DNA of 64,000 nucleotides from Phaeospirillum tilakii (GTDB lineage Bacteria > Pseudomonadota > Alphaproteobacteria > Rhodospirillales > Magnetospirillaceae): positions 1 through 64,000 of the forward strand of contig NZ_JBHUIY010000014.1 in the NCBI RefSeq assembly GCF_042683125.1, written 5' to 3'. The first letter of the stretch is position 1, and the number at the start of each line of letters is the position of its first letter. Positions 26,051 to 34,140 of the stretch are shown piece by piece. Under the pieces are notes generated by a model that ran no database searches, was not told where the DNA came from, and saw only the letters and a program-made list of their open reading frames with translations. The translations under genes and the position numbers were made by a program.

Positions 26051-26161
26051 ATGTGGTACTTCACCTGGATCCTGGGCGTCACCGCGGCGCTGTCGATCGG
26101 TGTGATCAACGCGCTGTGGTATGAGGCCGATCAGGCCTTCGATCACACGCACGAAAAGTGA
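26051..26161 (+). CDS. cydX: cytochrome bd small subunit CydX
   Basis: 36 residues beginning MWYFTWILG, with one transmembrane helix and the conserved tryptophan, tyrosine and 'NALWYE' features of CydX. The C-terminal tail is acidic and polar, ending HTHEK. The protein stabilises the heme site of cytochrome bd. GGAGGCGCAG precedes the ATG. Its TGA overlaps the GTG start of cydD (GTGA), which couples their translation. This gene is short enough to be missed by automatic callers. Confidence 0.95.
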   Translation: MWYFTWILGVTAALSIGVINALWYEADQAFDHTHEK

Positions 26162-27855
26162 AACCGGCCGAGTCTCCGGACGAGGCCAAGGCGGCGGCGG
26201 GGTTTCTCCGCCGCCGCGTCGTCTCGGTCCGCCGGCCGCTGGCCTGGGTCGCCCTGGCCCAGTTCGCCCAGGCGGCGCTGATGATCCCCCAATATGGCCT
26301 GCTGGCCGCCGCGCTCGACCGCGCCTTGTTCGCCGGGGCCGGGCTCGACGCGCTGTGGCCGCTGCTGGCGCCGGTGCCGGCGCTGATCCTGCTGCGCGCC
26401 GGCCTGACCTGGCTGGCCGAGGTGCTGGCCCAGGGCGCCGGGGCTTCGGTCCGCCGCGCGGTGCGCGACGCGGTGGCGGCGCGGATGCTGGCGCTCGGCC
26501 CGGTGCGGCTGGGCGACGATGCCGCCGGCGGGCTCGGCGCCCTGCTGGTCGAGGGGGTCGAGGCGCTCGACGCCTATTACAGCCGGTTCGTGCCGGCGAT
26601 GCGGCTGGCGGTGCTGGTGCCGCTCGGGCTGCTGGCGGTGGTGTTCCCGCTCGACTGGATGTCGGGGGTGATCCTGCTGGTCACCGCGCCGCTGATCCCG
26701 CTGTTCATGGCCCTGATCGGGGCCGGGGCGGAACGGCTCAACCGCCGGCAATGGGCCCAGCTGGCGCGGATGGGCGGCCATTTCCTCGAACTGATCCAGG
26801 GCCTGACCACCCTGTCGCTGTTCAATGCCGCCGAGGCCCAGGCCGGTGCGGTCGGCCGCATCGCCGAGGAATACCGGGTGGCGACGATGGCGGTGCTGCG
26901 GATGGCCTTCCTGTCGGCGCTGGCGCTGGAATTCTTCGCCACCCTCGGCGTGGCGCTGACCGCGGTGCTGATTGGCTTCCGTCTGCTCGGCGGCGAACTC
27001 GGCTTTGAACGCGGCCTGCTGATCCTGCTGCTGGCCCCCGAATTCTACGCGCCGCTGCGCAATCTCGGCGTTCAGTACCATGCCCGGATGGAGGCGCTCG
27101 GCACCGCCGGCCGGCTGGCGGCGCTGCTCGACGCCCCGTTGCCGGCGGCACCGGCGGTGCCGGCCGTCCCGCCGCAGCGGGCGCCGGAGATCGTGTTCGA
27201 CCGGGTGCGGCTGGAATACGCCCCCGGCCGGGTCGGCCTCGACGCGGCCAGCTTCACCCTGCCGGCCGGCCGCATCACCGCTTTGGTCGGGCCGAGCGGG
27301 GCCGGCAAGAGCAGCGCGGTGACCCTGCTGCTCGGCTTCGCCCCGGCGACGGCGGGCGAGATCCGGGTCGATGGCGTGCCCCTGTCTTCCTTCGTCCTCG
27401 ACCAATGGCGCGCGCGGATCGCCTGGGTGCCGCAGCGGCCGCATTTGTTCGCCGGCAGTGTCGCCGACAATCTGCGCCTCGGCTGTCCCGACGCCGACCC
27501 GGACGCGATGCAAGCGGCGATGGCGGCGGTGGGGGCCGAGGCCCTGCTCGAATCATTGCCGGCCGGGCTCGACACCCGCCTGGGCGAGGACGGCGCCGGC
27601 CTGTCCGGCGGTCAGGCCCGGCTGATCGCGCTGGCCCGCGCCGCGCTGCGGCCGGCGCCGCTGCTGATCCTCGACGAGCCGGCGGCCAGCCTCGACGGCG
27701 AATCCGAGGCGGCGCTGCTGCGCGCTTTGCCGGCGCTGGCGGCGGGGCGGACGGTGCTGCTGATCGCCCACCGCCCGGCGACGATCGGCGCGGCCGAGCG
27801 GCGGGTCCGGCTGGAGGCCGGCCGGGTGGCGGCGGTGGAGGAGGAGGTCGGATGA
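26158..27855 (+). CDS. cydD: thiol reductant ABC exporter subunit CydD
   Basis: 565 residues, GTG start overlapping the cydX stop. An N-terminal membrane domain of six helices is followed by an ABC ATPase: Walker A 'GPSGAGKSSAVT', signature 'LSGGQARLIALARA' and Walker B 'LLILDEPAASLD'. With CydC it exports cysteine and glutathione to the periplasm, required for maturation of cytochrome bd and c-type cytochromes such as PufC. The order cydABX-DC makes one transcription unit likely. ATGA overlap with cydC. Confidence 0.93.
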   Translation: MKPAESPDEAKAAAGFLRRRVVSVRRPLAWVALAQFAQAALMIPQYGLLAAALDRALFAGAGLDALWPLLAPVPALILLRAGLTWLAEVLAQGAGASVRRAVRDAVAARMLALGPVRLGDDAAGGLGALLVEGVEALDAYYSRFVPAMRLAVLVPLGLLAVVFPLDWMSGVILLVTAPLIPLFMALIGAGAERLNRRQWAQLARMGGHFLELIQGLTTLSLFNAAEAQAGAVGRIAEEYRVATMAVLRMAFLSALALEFFATLGVALTAVLIGFRLLGGELGFERGLLILLLAPEFYAPLRNLGVQYHARMEALGTAGRLAALLDAPLPAAPAVPAVPPQRAPEIVFDRVRLEYAPGRVGLDAASFTLPAGRITALVGPSGAGKSSAVTLLLGFAPATAGEIRVDGVPLSSFVLDQWRARIAWVPQRPHLFAGSVADNLRLGCPDADPDAMQAAMAAVGAEALLESLPAGLDTRLGEDGAGLSGGQARLIALARAALRPAPLLILDEPAASLDGESEAALLRALPALAAGRTVLLIAHRPATIGAAERRVRLEAGRVAAVEEEVG

Positions 27856-29501
27856 TGCCCCTGCTGCTGCGTCTGATCCGGCTGTATCTGCCGGTGTGGG
27901 CCTGGCTCGGCCTCGCCTTCGTGCTGGCGCTGGCCACCCTGCTGGCCCAGAGCGGGCTGATGGCGCTGTCGGGCTGGTTCATCGCCGCGATGGCGCTGGC
28001 CGGGGCCAGCGGCGGCCGGCTCGATTATTTCACCCCGGCGGCGCTGATCCGCGCCGCCGCGATCCTGCGCACCGGCGGCCGCTATGGCGAGCGGCTGATC
28101 GGTCATGAGGCGACCTTCCGCCTGATCGCCCGGCTCCGGGTGTGGCTCTATCGCAAGATGGCGCCGCTGCCGCTGGAGGCGCGCGGGGCCGAGGCCGCCG
28201 CCGATCTCGCCCAGCGCCTGCGCGGCGACCTCGACCGGCTGGAAACCCTGTTCCTCCGCCTCGCCGCCCCGCTCGGGGTGGCGCTGGCCGGCGGCGCGGT
28301 CGGGGTGGCCTGGATCGCCCGCTCCTCGCCGGCTCTGGCCGTGGTCGAGGCCGGGCTGCTGCTGCTGGCCGGCTTCGCGGTGCCGGGGCTGGTCGCCCGC
28401 GCCGCCACCCGCCGGGGCGTGGCCCAGGTGCGGCGGCAGGCGGCGCTGGCGGTGGCGGCGGTCGAGCTGGTGCAGGGCTTGCCCGAACTGCTGGTGTTCG
28501 GTGCCGGCGGCCGTGCCCGTGCCCGTCTCGCCGCCGAATCCGACGCCCTGATCGGTGCCCAGCTCGGCCTTGGCCGCCTCACCGCCTTGTCGCAGGCGGC
28601 GCTGCTGCTGTGCGGCCAACTGGCGTTGTGGGCGGCGGTGCTGCTGGTGCTGCCGCTGGTTGCCGCCGGCGGCCTGCCCGGCCCCGATCTGGTGATGCTG
28701 GCCCTGCTGGCGCTGGCGCTGTTCGAGGCGGTGGCGCCGCTGCCGGCGGCGTTCCTCGCCCTCGGCGGCACGATCGAATCCGCCCGCCGGGTGTTCGCCC
28801 TGGCCGATGCCGCCCCGCCGGCGCCGCTGCGGGCCGGGCTGGGGTCGCTGCCGCCGCGCTGCGACCTCGCGGTGCGCGGGCTGCGCTTCGCCTGGGCCGG
28901 CCGGCCGCCCCTGTTCGACGGGCTCGATTTCGACCTGCCCCAGGGTGGCCGGGTCGCCCTGCTTGGCCCGAGCGGCAGCGGCAAATCGAGTCTGGTGCTG
29001 CTGCTGACCGGGTTGCTGACGCCCGAGGCCGGGGTGATCACCCTCGACGGCCGTCCGATCACCGACTGGGATGACGAGACGCGGCGGCGCTGCTTCGCCG
29101 TCGCGCCGCAGAATGGCGGCCTGTTCAGCGGCAGCGTGCGCGAGATCCTCTGCCTCGGCCGGCCCGACGCCGACGATCCGGCGCTGTGGCGGGCGCTGGC
29201 GCTGGTCGGGCTCGACGATTTCGTCGCCGGCCTGCCGCAGGGTCTGGGCAGTTGGCTGGGCGCCGCCGGGCTGACCCTGTCGGGTGGGCAGGCCCGCCGC
29301 CTTTCGATCGCCCGCGCCCTGCTGCGGCCGGCGCCGGTGCTGGTGCTGGACGAACCGGGCGAGGGCCTGCCGATCGAAGCCGAGCAGGATCTGCTCGACC
29401 GGGTGATCGACCGGCTCGACGGGCGCTCGCTGCTGCTGATTACCCATCGCCTCGCCGGGCTGGCGCGGATGGATCGGGTGGTGCGGCTGGGAAACCCCTG
29501 A
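27852..29501 (+). CDS. cydC: thiol reductant ABC exporter subunit CydC
   Basis: 549 residues, starting ATG-ATG over the cydD stop. The membrane domain is alanine/leucine-rich with 'SGWFIAAMALAG', typical of CydC. The ATPase has Walker A 'GPSGSGKSSLVL', signature 'LSGGQARRLSIARA' and Walker B 'LVLDEPGEGLP'. The last replaces the usual 'DEPTEGLD' with GEGLP, so the D-loop Asp is missing. It forms the heterodimeric exporter with CydD. It ends the cytochrome bd operon; an inverted copy of the bipartite hairpin lies just after. Confidence 0.93.
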   Translation: MMPLLLRLIRLYLPVWAWLGLAFVLALATLLAQSGLMALSGWFIAAMALAGASGGRLDYFTPAALIRAAAILRTGGRYGERLIGHEATFRLIARLRVWLYRKMAPLPLEARGAEAAADLAQRLRGDLDRLETLFLRLAAPLGVALAGGAVGVAWIARSSPALAVVEAGLLLLAGFAVPGLVARAATRRGVAQVRRQAALAVAAVELVQGLPELLVFGAGGRARARLAAESDALIGAQLGLGRLTALSQAALLLCGQLALWAAVLLVLPLVAAGGLPGPDLVMLALLALALFEAVAPLPAAFLALGGTIESARRVFALADAAPPAPLRAGLGSLPPRCDLAVRGLRFAWAGRPPLFDGLDFDLPQGGRVALLGPSGSGKSSLVLLLTGLLTPEAGVITLDGRPITDWDDETRRRCFAVAPQNGGLFSGSVREILCLGRPDADDPALWRALALVGLDDFVAGLPQGLGSWLGAAGLTLSGGQARRLSIARALLRPAPVLVLDEPGEGLPIEAEQDLLDRVIDRLDGRSLLLITHRLAGLARMDRVVRLGNP

Positions 29502-29522
29502 GCGCCCCCCCCCTTTGTTTTC

Positions 29523-29580
29523 AAAAAAGAAGGGGGTCCGGGGCATCGCCCCGGGCGGGGCGCGGGGCGGCAGCCCCGCC
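29523..29580 (-). repeat. bipartite hairpin element, copy B (type 1)
   Basis: Read on the minus strand: GCGGGGC-tgcc-GCCCCGC, linker, CCGGGGC-gat-GCCCCGG, then ACCCCCTTCTTTTTT. It lies between the converging cydC and OmpA-type genes, with its T-run facing back towards cydC, so it would terminate the OmpA-type transcript. Confidence 0.8.
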
Positions 29581-29637
29581 GAAAGGAAAGCCGCGCCCCC
29601 GCTCCGGCCTTTCGCGGACCGGAGCGGGGGCGGCGGG

Positions 29638-30507
29638 TCACTTGATGAACTGGATCTCGACCCGGCGGTTGCGCTGCTCGGCGACACCGGCACCGGTCGG
29701 CACCGCCAGTTCCTGCTCGCCGACCCCGCTCTGCACCGTGACCAGGCCGAAATGGCCGAGCGCGGTGGCGACGCTGCGGGCGCGCTGGACCGACAGGCGC
29801 TGGTTGGCAGCCTTCTTGCCGGCGGTGTCGGTGTGGCCGACCACCCGGATCTCGCTCGGCTTGAGGTCGGCGTGGGCGGCGACCACTTCGGTCAGCAGCT
29901 TGCGCGCCTTCGGGGTCAGCCCTGCCTTGCCGAGGTCGAAATAGACCTCGAAGCTGCGGATCACCGTCGGTTCCGCCGCCTGGGCCGCCGCCGGACGCGG
30001 CGCCGGGGGCGGCGGGTCGAGCTGGGCGATGGTGCGGACGAAGGTCGAACGGCACTTGGTCAGGCTGTCGCCCTGGTCGTACTCGGCCTCTTCCTCGACC
30101 CAGCAATCGAAATTGGTCTGGGCCTCGGCCGCCAGTTCGGGCTGGCGTTCGCCGGCGCCGGCGGCCAGCACCCGGGTCAGCCGGGCATGGGCGGCGGTCA
30201 GGTCGCCGATCCGCTCGGCCGGGATTTCCCACTCCGCCGGGTTTTCCGGCGCCACCACCTCGCCGGCGGCGGCGCGCAGCCCCTTGCGGGCGAACAGGGC
30301 GGCATGGACCCAGTCATATTCTTCCAACGCTTCGTCGCGGGCCTGAATCCGGTAGCCCTCGAACAGGGCGCGGGTGAAGGCCGGGCCGGTGGCGGCGGGG
30401 GGGGGATCGCCGATCACGGTTTGAACGTCGTCGACCTCCCAGGGCGTGGCGCAGGCTGTGGCCAGGGCAGCGGTGCCGATGGCGCAAGCGATGCGGAGCC
30501 TTTTCAT
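29638..30507 (-). CDS. OmpA-family peptidoglycan-binding lipoprotein
   Basis: 289 residues. The N-terminus 'MKRLRIACAIGTAALATAC' is a lipoprotein signal with the lipidated Cys at about 19. An unassigned middle domain of about 135 residues with three cysteines follows, then a proline-rich hinge and an OmpA-like domain from about 175. That domain has 'FEVYFDLGKAGLTPKARKLL', 'VVGHTDTAG', 'RARSVATAL' and 'EQRNRRVEI', the residues that grip diaminopimelate in peptidoglycan. It tethers the outer membrane to the wall. Not in an obvious operon. The middle domain has no family that I recognise. Confidence 0.88.
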   Translation of the reverse strand: MKRLRIACAIGTAALATACATPWEVDDVQTVIGDPPPAATGPAFTRALFEGYRIQARDEALEEYDWVHAALFARKGLRAAAGEVVAPENPAEWEIPAERIGDLTAAHARLTRVLAAGAGERQPELAAEAQTNFDCWVEEEAEYDQGDSLTKCRSTFVRTIAQLDPPPPAPRPAAAQAAEPTVIRSFEVYFDLGKAGLTPKARKLLTEVVAAHADLKPSEIRVVGHTDTAGKKAANQRLSVQRARSVATALGHFGLVTVQSGVGEQELAVPTGAGVAEQRNRRVEIQFIK

Positions 30508-30672
30508 CTCGCCAGTCTCCTCGTCTGAACTCGGTTTCCGCGGTTCCGGGGACACCGGCGCGGCTTTTCGCAATGCGCCAGATTACCGCGCCGATGCCCG
30601 CCGGTCGAGCCCCGGCTTATCGCCAAGGTTGACCGGCGGGCCGCCGCTGATGCCGTTACGCGGGTTGGGCGG

Positions 30673-32589
30673 TCACAGGCCCCAGCGTTCGGCCTGATCG
30701 CGCGCCGACAGCGCCAGCGCCCGGTCGAGATAGCCGAGCAGCTCGCCGACGCTGTCCTCGATGGCGCGGCCGGCGGTCTCGATCACCAGTTCCGGCGCCT
30801 CCGGCGGCTCGTAGGGGGCGGTGAGGCCGGTGAAATCGGGGATCGTGCCGGCGCGGGCCCGGACATAGAGCCCCTTGGGATCGCGCCGTTCGCATTCGTC
30901 GAGCGCGGTGGCGACGTGGATCTCGTGGAACGCCTCGGGATTGATCGCCCGCACCCGGTCGCGGTCGGCGCGATAGGGCGAGATGAAGGCGGCCAGCACG
31001 ATCATCCCGGCATCGGCCAGCAGGTGGGCCACCTCGCCGGCGCGGCGGATGTTCTCGCTCCGGTCGGCCGGGGCGAAGCCGAGATCGGCGTTGAGCCCGA
31101 GCCGCAGGGCGTCGCCGTCCAGCACCTTGGCCTGCCAGCCGCGCAGGAACAGCCGCCGTTCGACCTCGGCGGCCAGGGTCGATTTGCCCGCCCCCGACAG
31201 ACCGGTCAGCCACACCACCCCGCCGCGATGGCCGTTGGCCAGGGCGCGGGCGTGGATGTCGACGGTGACCACGCCGCTGCCGTCGCCGGCCTGGGCGCGG
31301 TCGCTCTCGGTGGCGGCGATCACCCCGCCGCCGACGATGTCGTAGGACTCGACCAGCACGAAGCGGCCGAGGCGGGGATTGTCGGCGAAGGAATCATGGG
31401 CGATCGGGGTGCGGCTGCGCAGTTCGATCTCGGCCACCGCGTTGCGGCCGACGCTGTCGGCGGCGTCCTGGCGGCCGAGATCGATCACGTCGATTACCCG
31501 GCGGATCGCCGCCACCTCGACCCAATGTTCGGCGGTGGCCAGCTTGAGGCGGTAGCGCCCGCCGACCCGCAGCGGCTGGTGTCCCAGCCAGAACAGCCGG
31601 GCGAGCAGACGGTGCGACAGCTGCGGCGCGGTTTCGACCCGGCTCGCCACCTGACCGCGTTCGACGAAGATCTGCTCGTCCAGCGTCAGGGCGATCGAGC
31701 GGCCGGCCTCGGCCCGGTCCGACGCGGTCCCGGCGCCCCAATGTTCCAGGCTGGCCACCCGCGCGCTCTTGCCCGAGGGCGAGAACAGCAGGGTATCGCC
31801 CACCGCCAGCCGGCCGGATTCGATCCGGCCGACGATCAGCCGGCGCTGGTCGAACTTGTAGACGTCCTGCACCGGCAGCCGCAGCGGGCGGTCGGTCGGC
31901 GGCGGCGCGGCGACGAAGGCGTCGAGCGCGGCCAGCACGGTCGGCCCCTGGTACCACGGCATTTCCGCCGCCGGCCGGGTGATGTTGGCGCCGGAGCGGG
32001 CCGACACCGGGATCACCTGGGTCGGCACCAGCCCGATCGATTCGAGATAGGCGACGATCTCGGCCCGCACCTCGGCGAAGCGGTCGCGGTCATGGCCGAC
32101 CAGATCCATCTTGTTGACCGCCACCGCCACCTGGCGCAGCCCGAGCAGGTGCAGCAGATAGCCGTGGCGGCGCGACTGCTCGCGCACCCCCTCGACCGCG
32201 TCGATCACCAGCAGCGCCGCCTCGGCCGAGGCGGCGCCGGTGATCATGTTCTTGAGGAATTCCTTGTGGCCGGGGGCGTCGATGATGACGTAGGGCCGGC
32301 TCTCGCTGCGGAAGCGGATGCGGGCGGTGTCGATGGTGATGCCCTGGTCGCGTTCGGCCTGGAGCGCGTCCATCACGAAGGCCCACTCAAACGGCATGCC
32401 GCGGCGTTCGCACACCTCGCGCAGGGTTTCGACCTTGCCCTCGGGCAGGGCGCCGGTCTCGTGCAGCAGCCGGCCGACCAGGGTCGATTTGCCGTGATCG
32501 ACATGGCCGACCACGACGATGTTGAAGGGAGACGCGGCGTCGGCGGCGGCCGTGGGCGCGGCGGGGGAAAGCAGGGCGGTCTCGGTCAT
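30673..32589 (-). CDS. cysN/C: bifunctional sulfate adenylyltransferase large subunit / APS kinase
   Basis: 638 residues. The N-terminal GTPase (CysN-like, about 1-440) has G1 'GHVDHGKSTLVGRLL', G3 'DAPGHKEFLKNMITGA' and G4 'VNKMDLV'. The C-terminal APS kinase (about 460-638) has Walker A 'LTGLSGAGKSTLA', 'KVLDGDALRLGLN' and 'AFISPYRADRD'. With CysD it activates sulfate to APS using GTP hydrolysis; the kinase domain then makes PAPS. CysD lies immediately upstream. The APS reductase two genes upstream uses APS directly, so the kinase arm may serve sulfation or be a second route. Last gene of the cysI-H-D-NC operon. Confidence 0.95.
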   Translation of the reverse strand: MTETALLSPAAPTAAADAASPFNIVVVGHVDHGKSTLVGRLLHETGALPEGKVETLREVCERRGMPFEWAFVMDALQAERDQGITIDTARIRFRSESRPYVIIDAPGHKEFLKNMITGAASAEAALLVIDAVEGVREQSRRHGYLLHLLGLRQVAVAVNKMDLVGHDRDRFAEVRAEIVAYLESIGLVPTQVIPVSARSGANITRPAAEMPWYQGPTVLAALDAFVAAPPPTDRPLRLPVQDVYKFDQRRLIVGRIESGRLAVGDTLLFSPSGKSARVASLEHWGAGTASDRAEAGRSIALTLDEQIFVERGQVASRVETAPQLSHRLLARLFWLGHQPLRVGGRYRLKLATAEHWVEVAAIRRVIDVIDLGRQDAADSVGRNAVAEIELRSRTPIAHDSFADNPRLGRFVLVESYDIVGGGVIAATESDRAQAGDGSGVVTVDIHARALANGHRGGVVWLTGLSGAGKSTLAAEVERRLFLRGWQAKVLDGDALRLGLNADLGFAPADRSENIRRAGEVAHLLADAGMIVLAAFISPYRADRDRVRAINPEAFHEIHVATALDECERRDPKGLYVRARAGTIPDFTGLTAPYEPPEAPELVIETAGRAIEDSVGELLGYLDRALALSARDQAERWGL

Positions 32590-32612
32590 GATGGGGCTCT
32601 TCGCCTTCGGGT

Positions 32613-33413
32613 CTACATGTAGCCGCCGACCCGGAGACGCTCGAAGGCGTCCTCCGAGGCGCGGTCCTGGGCGCGGCCGGCGCGCTCGGCGATCCGGGTG
32701 GTTTCCAGCTCGGCGATGATCTCCTCGACCGAATTGGCCTCGGACTCGATCGGGCTGGTGCAGGGGGCGCAGCCGAGCGAGCGGTAGCGTTTGCCGTTGG
32801 TGGCGAAATACAGGCTGACCAGCGGGATCGATTCGCGCTGGATGTAGCGCCAGACGTCGAGTTCGGTCCAGGCCAGCAGCGGGTGGATCCGCAGGTGGGT
32901 GCCGGGGGGGAAGTCGGTCTTGAACTGGTCCCAGAATTCCGGCGGCTGGTCGCGCACGTCCCATTCCGCCGTTTCCGAGCGCGGGCTGAACACCCGTTCC
33001 TTGGCCCGGGTGCCTTCCTCGTCGCGGCGGATGCCGGCGATCACCCCGGTCAGCTTGAGGTCGGCCACCACCTGCTTCAGCCCCTCGGTCTTCAGTGCGG
33101 TGCAGCATTCGACCCGGCCACGGTCCGGCCCCATCCCCGAGTCGAGCGCGGGCCGGTTCTCGCCGATCACCAGCGGCAGGTTCCATTCCCGCGCCATCCG
33201 GTCGCGGAATTCGATCATTTCCGGGATCTTGTGGTGGGTATCGACATGGATCACCGGGAAGGGAACGTGGCCGAGGAACGCCTTGCGCACCAGCCACAGC
33301 AGCACGTTGGAATCCTTGCCGATCGACCAGAGCAGGCCGATCCGGTCGAGACGGTTGAACGCTTCGCGCAGGATATAGACCGACTGGCTTTCGAGAGCGT
33401 CGAGATCATTCAT
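32613..33413 (-). CDS. cysD: sulfate adenylyltransferase small subunit
   Basis: 266 residues, ATP-sulfurylase catalytic subunit of the PAPS reductase-like fold. Motifs: 'LLWSIGKDSNVLLWLVRKAF' (PP-loop), 'VIHVDTHHKIPEM', 'GIRRDEEGTRAKER' and 'RSLGCAPCTSPIES'. Joins CysNC to form APS from sulfate and ATP. Its start overlaps the end of the APS reductase gene by 8 bases, and its stop lies 23 bases before cysNC. Slightly shorter than the roughly 300-residue E. coli protein, as in many alphaproteobacteria. Confidence 0.96.
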   Translation of the reverse strand: MNDLDALESQSVYILREAFNRLDRIGLLWSIGKDSNVLLWLVRKAFLGHVPFPVIHVDTHHKIPEMIEFRDRMAREWNLPLVIGENRPALDSGMGPDRGRVECCTALKTEGLKQVVADLKLTGVIAGIRRDEEGTRAKERVFSPRSETAEWDVRDQPPEFWDQFKTDFPPGTHLRIHPLLAWTELDVWRYIQRESIPLVSLYFATNGKRYRSLGCAPCTSPIESEANSVEEIIAELETTRIAERAGRAQDRASEDAFERLRVGGYM

Positions 33414-34140
33414 GGTCGGGATGTGCCTCGGTTCGGGCGGGGGGCGCCGCCGGAGGGGAAGAGGGGAGGTGGATGCCGCATTCGGTCTTGGCCGCGCCGG
33501 GCCAGCGTCCGGCCCGGGCCGGTTCGCCCGGGGCGACCGGCCGGGTACAGGGCCAACACCCGATCGAGCGGTAGCCGGCCCGTTCCAGCGGGTGACGCGG
33601 CAGGGCGCGGGCGGCGAACGCGGCGGCGATGCCGGCATCGTCGAGGCCGACCAGCGGGCTGAGCCGCAGCACGCCGTCGCGCAGCTCGGCCGGGGCGACC
33701 GCCTCGCGGCCGAAGCCGTGGGCGCGGCGGCGGCCGTCGATCAGGGCGGCGTAGCCCCGGCTGGCCCGGGCCAGCGGCGCCACCTTGCGCAGGCCGCAAC
33801 AGCGGTCGGGGTCGCTTTGCCACAGATCGGCGGCGGCGGCGATCTCGGCCGGGTCGGGGCGGACGATTCTCACCCCGGTCAGGGCGAGATGGGCGGTCAG
33901 GCTGGCGATGTAGGCGTGGGTCTCGTCGAACAGCTCGCCGGTGTCGATCACGATCACCGGCAGGGCCGGATCGACCTGGGCGATCAGATCGAGCAGCACA
34001 GCCGATTCGGTGCCGAACGAGGCGATCGCGGCCAGCCGGCCGGGCAGGGCGGTGCGGGCGGCGGCAATCAGGGCGGCGCCGTCGAGCCCGGCCCAGCGCG
34101 CCGGCCAGAGGGCAAGGTCGTCGGAGGTCGGCACGGTCAT
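33406..34140 (-). CDS. cysH: assimilatory adenylylsulfate (APS) reductase, iron-sulfur type
   Basis: 244 residues. Reduces APS (or PAPS) to sulfite with thioredoxin. The four [4Fe-4S] cysteines are visible as the CC pair in 'RCCGLRKVAPL' (114-115) and C-x2-C in 'IGCWPCTRPV' (195, 198). The catalytic cysteine is in 'KTECGIHLP' (221). The cluster marks it as an APS reductase rather than an enterobacterial PAPS reductase. 'VIVIDTGELFDET' is the nucleotide-binding loop. ATGA overlap with the sulfite reductase upstream, and 8-base overlap with cysD downstream. Confidence 0.95.
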   Translation of the reverse strand: MTVPTSDDLALWPARWAGLDGAALIAAARTALPGRLAAIASFGTESAVLLDLIAQVDPALPVIVIDTGELFDETHAYIASLTAHLALTGVRIVRPDPAEIAAAADLWQSDPDRCCGLRKVAPLARASRGYAALIDGRRRAHGFGREAVAPAELRDGVLRLSPLVGLDDAGIAAAFAARALPRHPLERAGYRSIGCWPCTRPVAPGEPARAGRWPGAAKTECGIHLPSSPPAAPPARTEAHPDHE

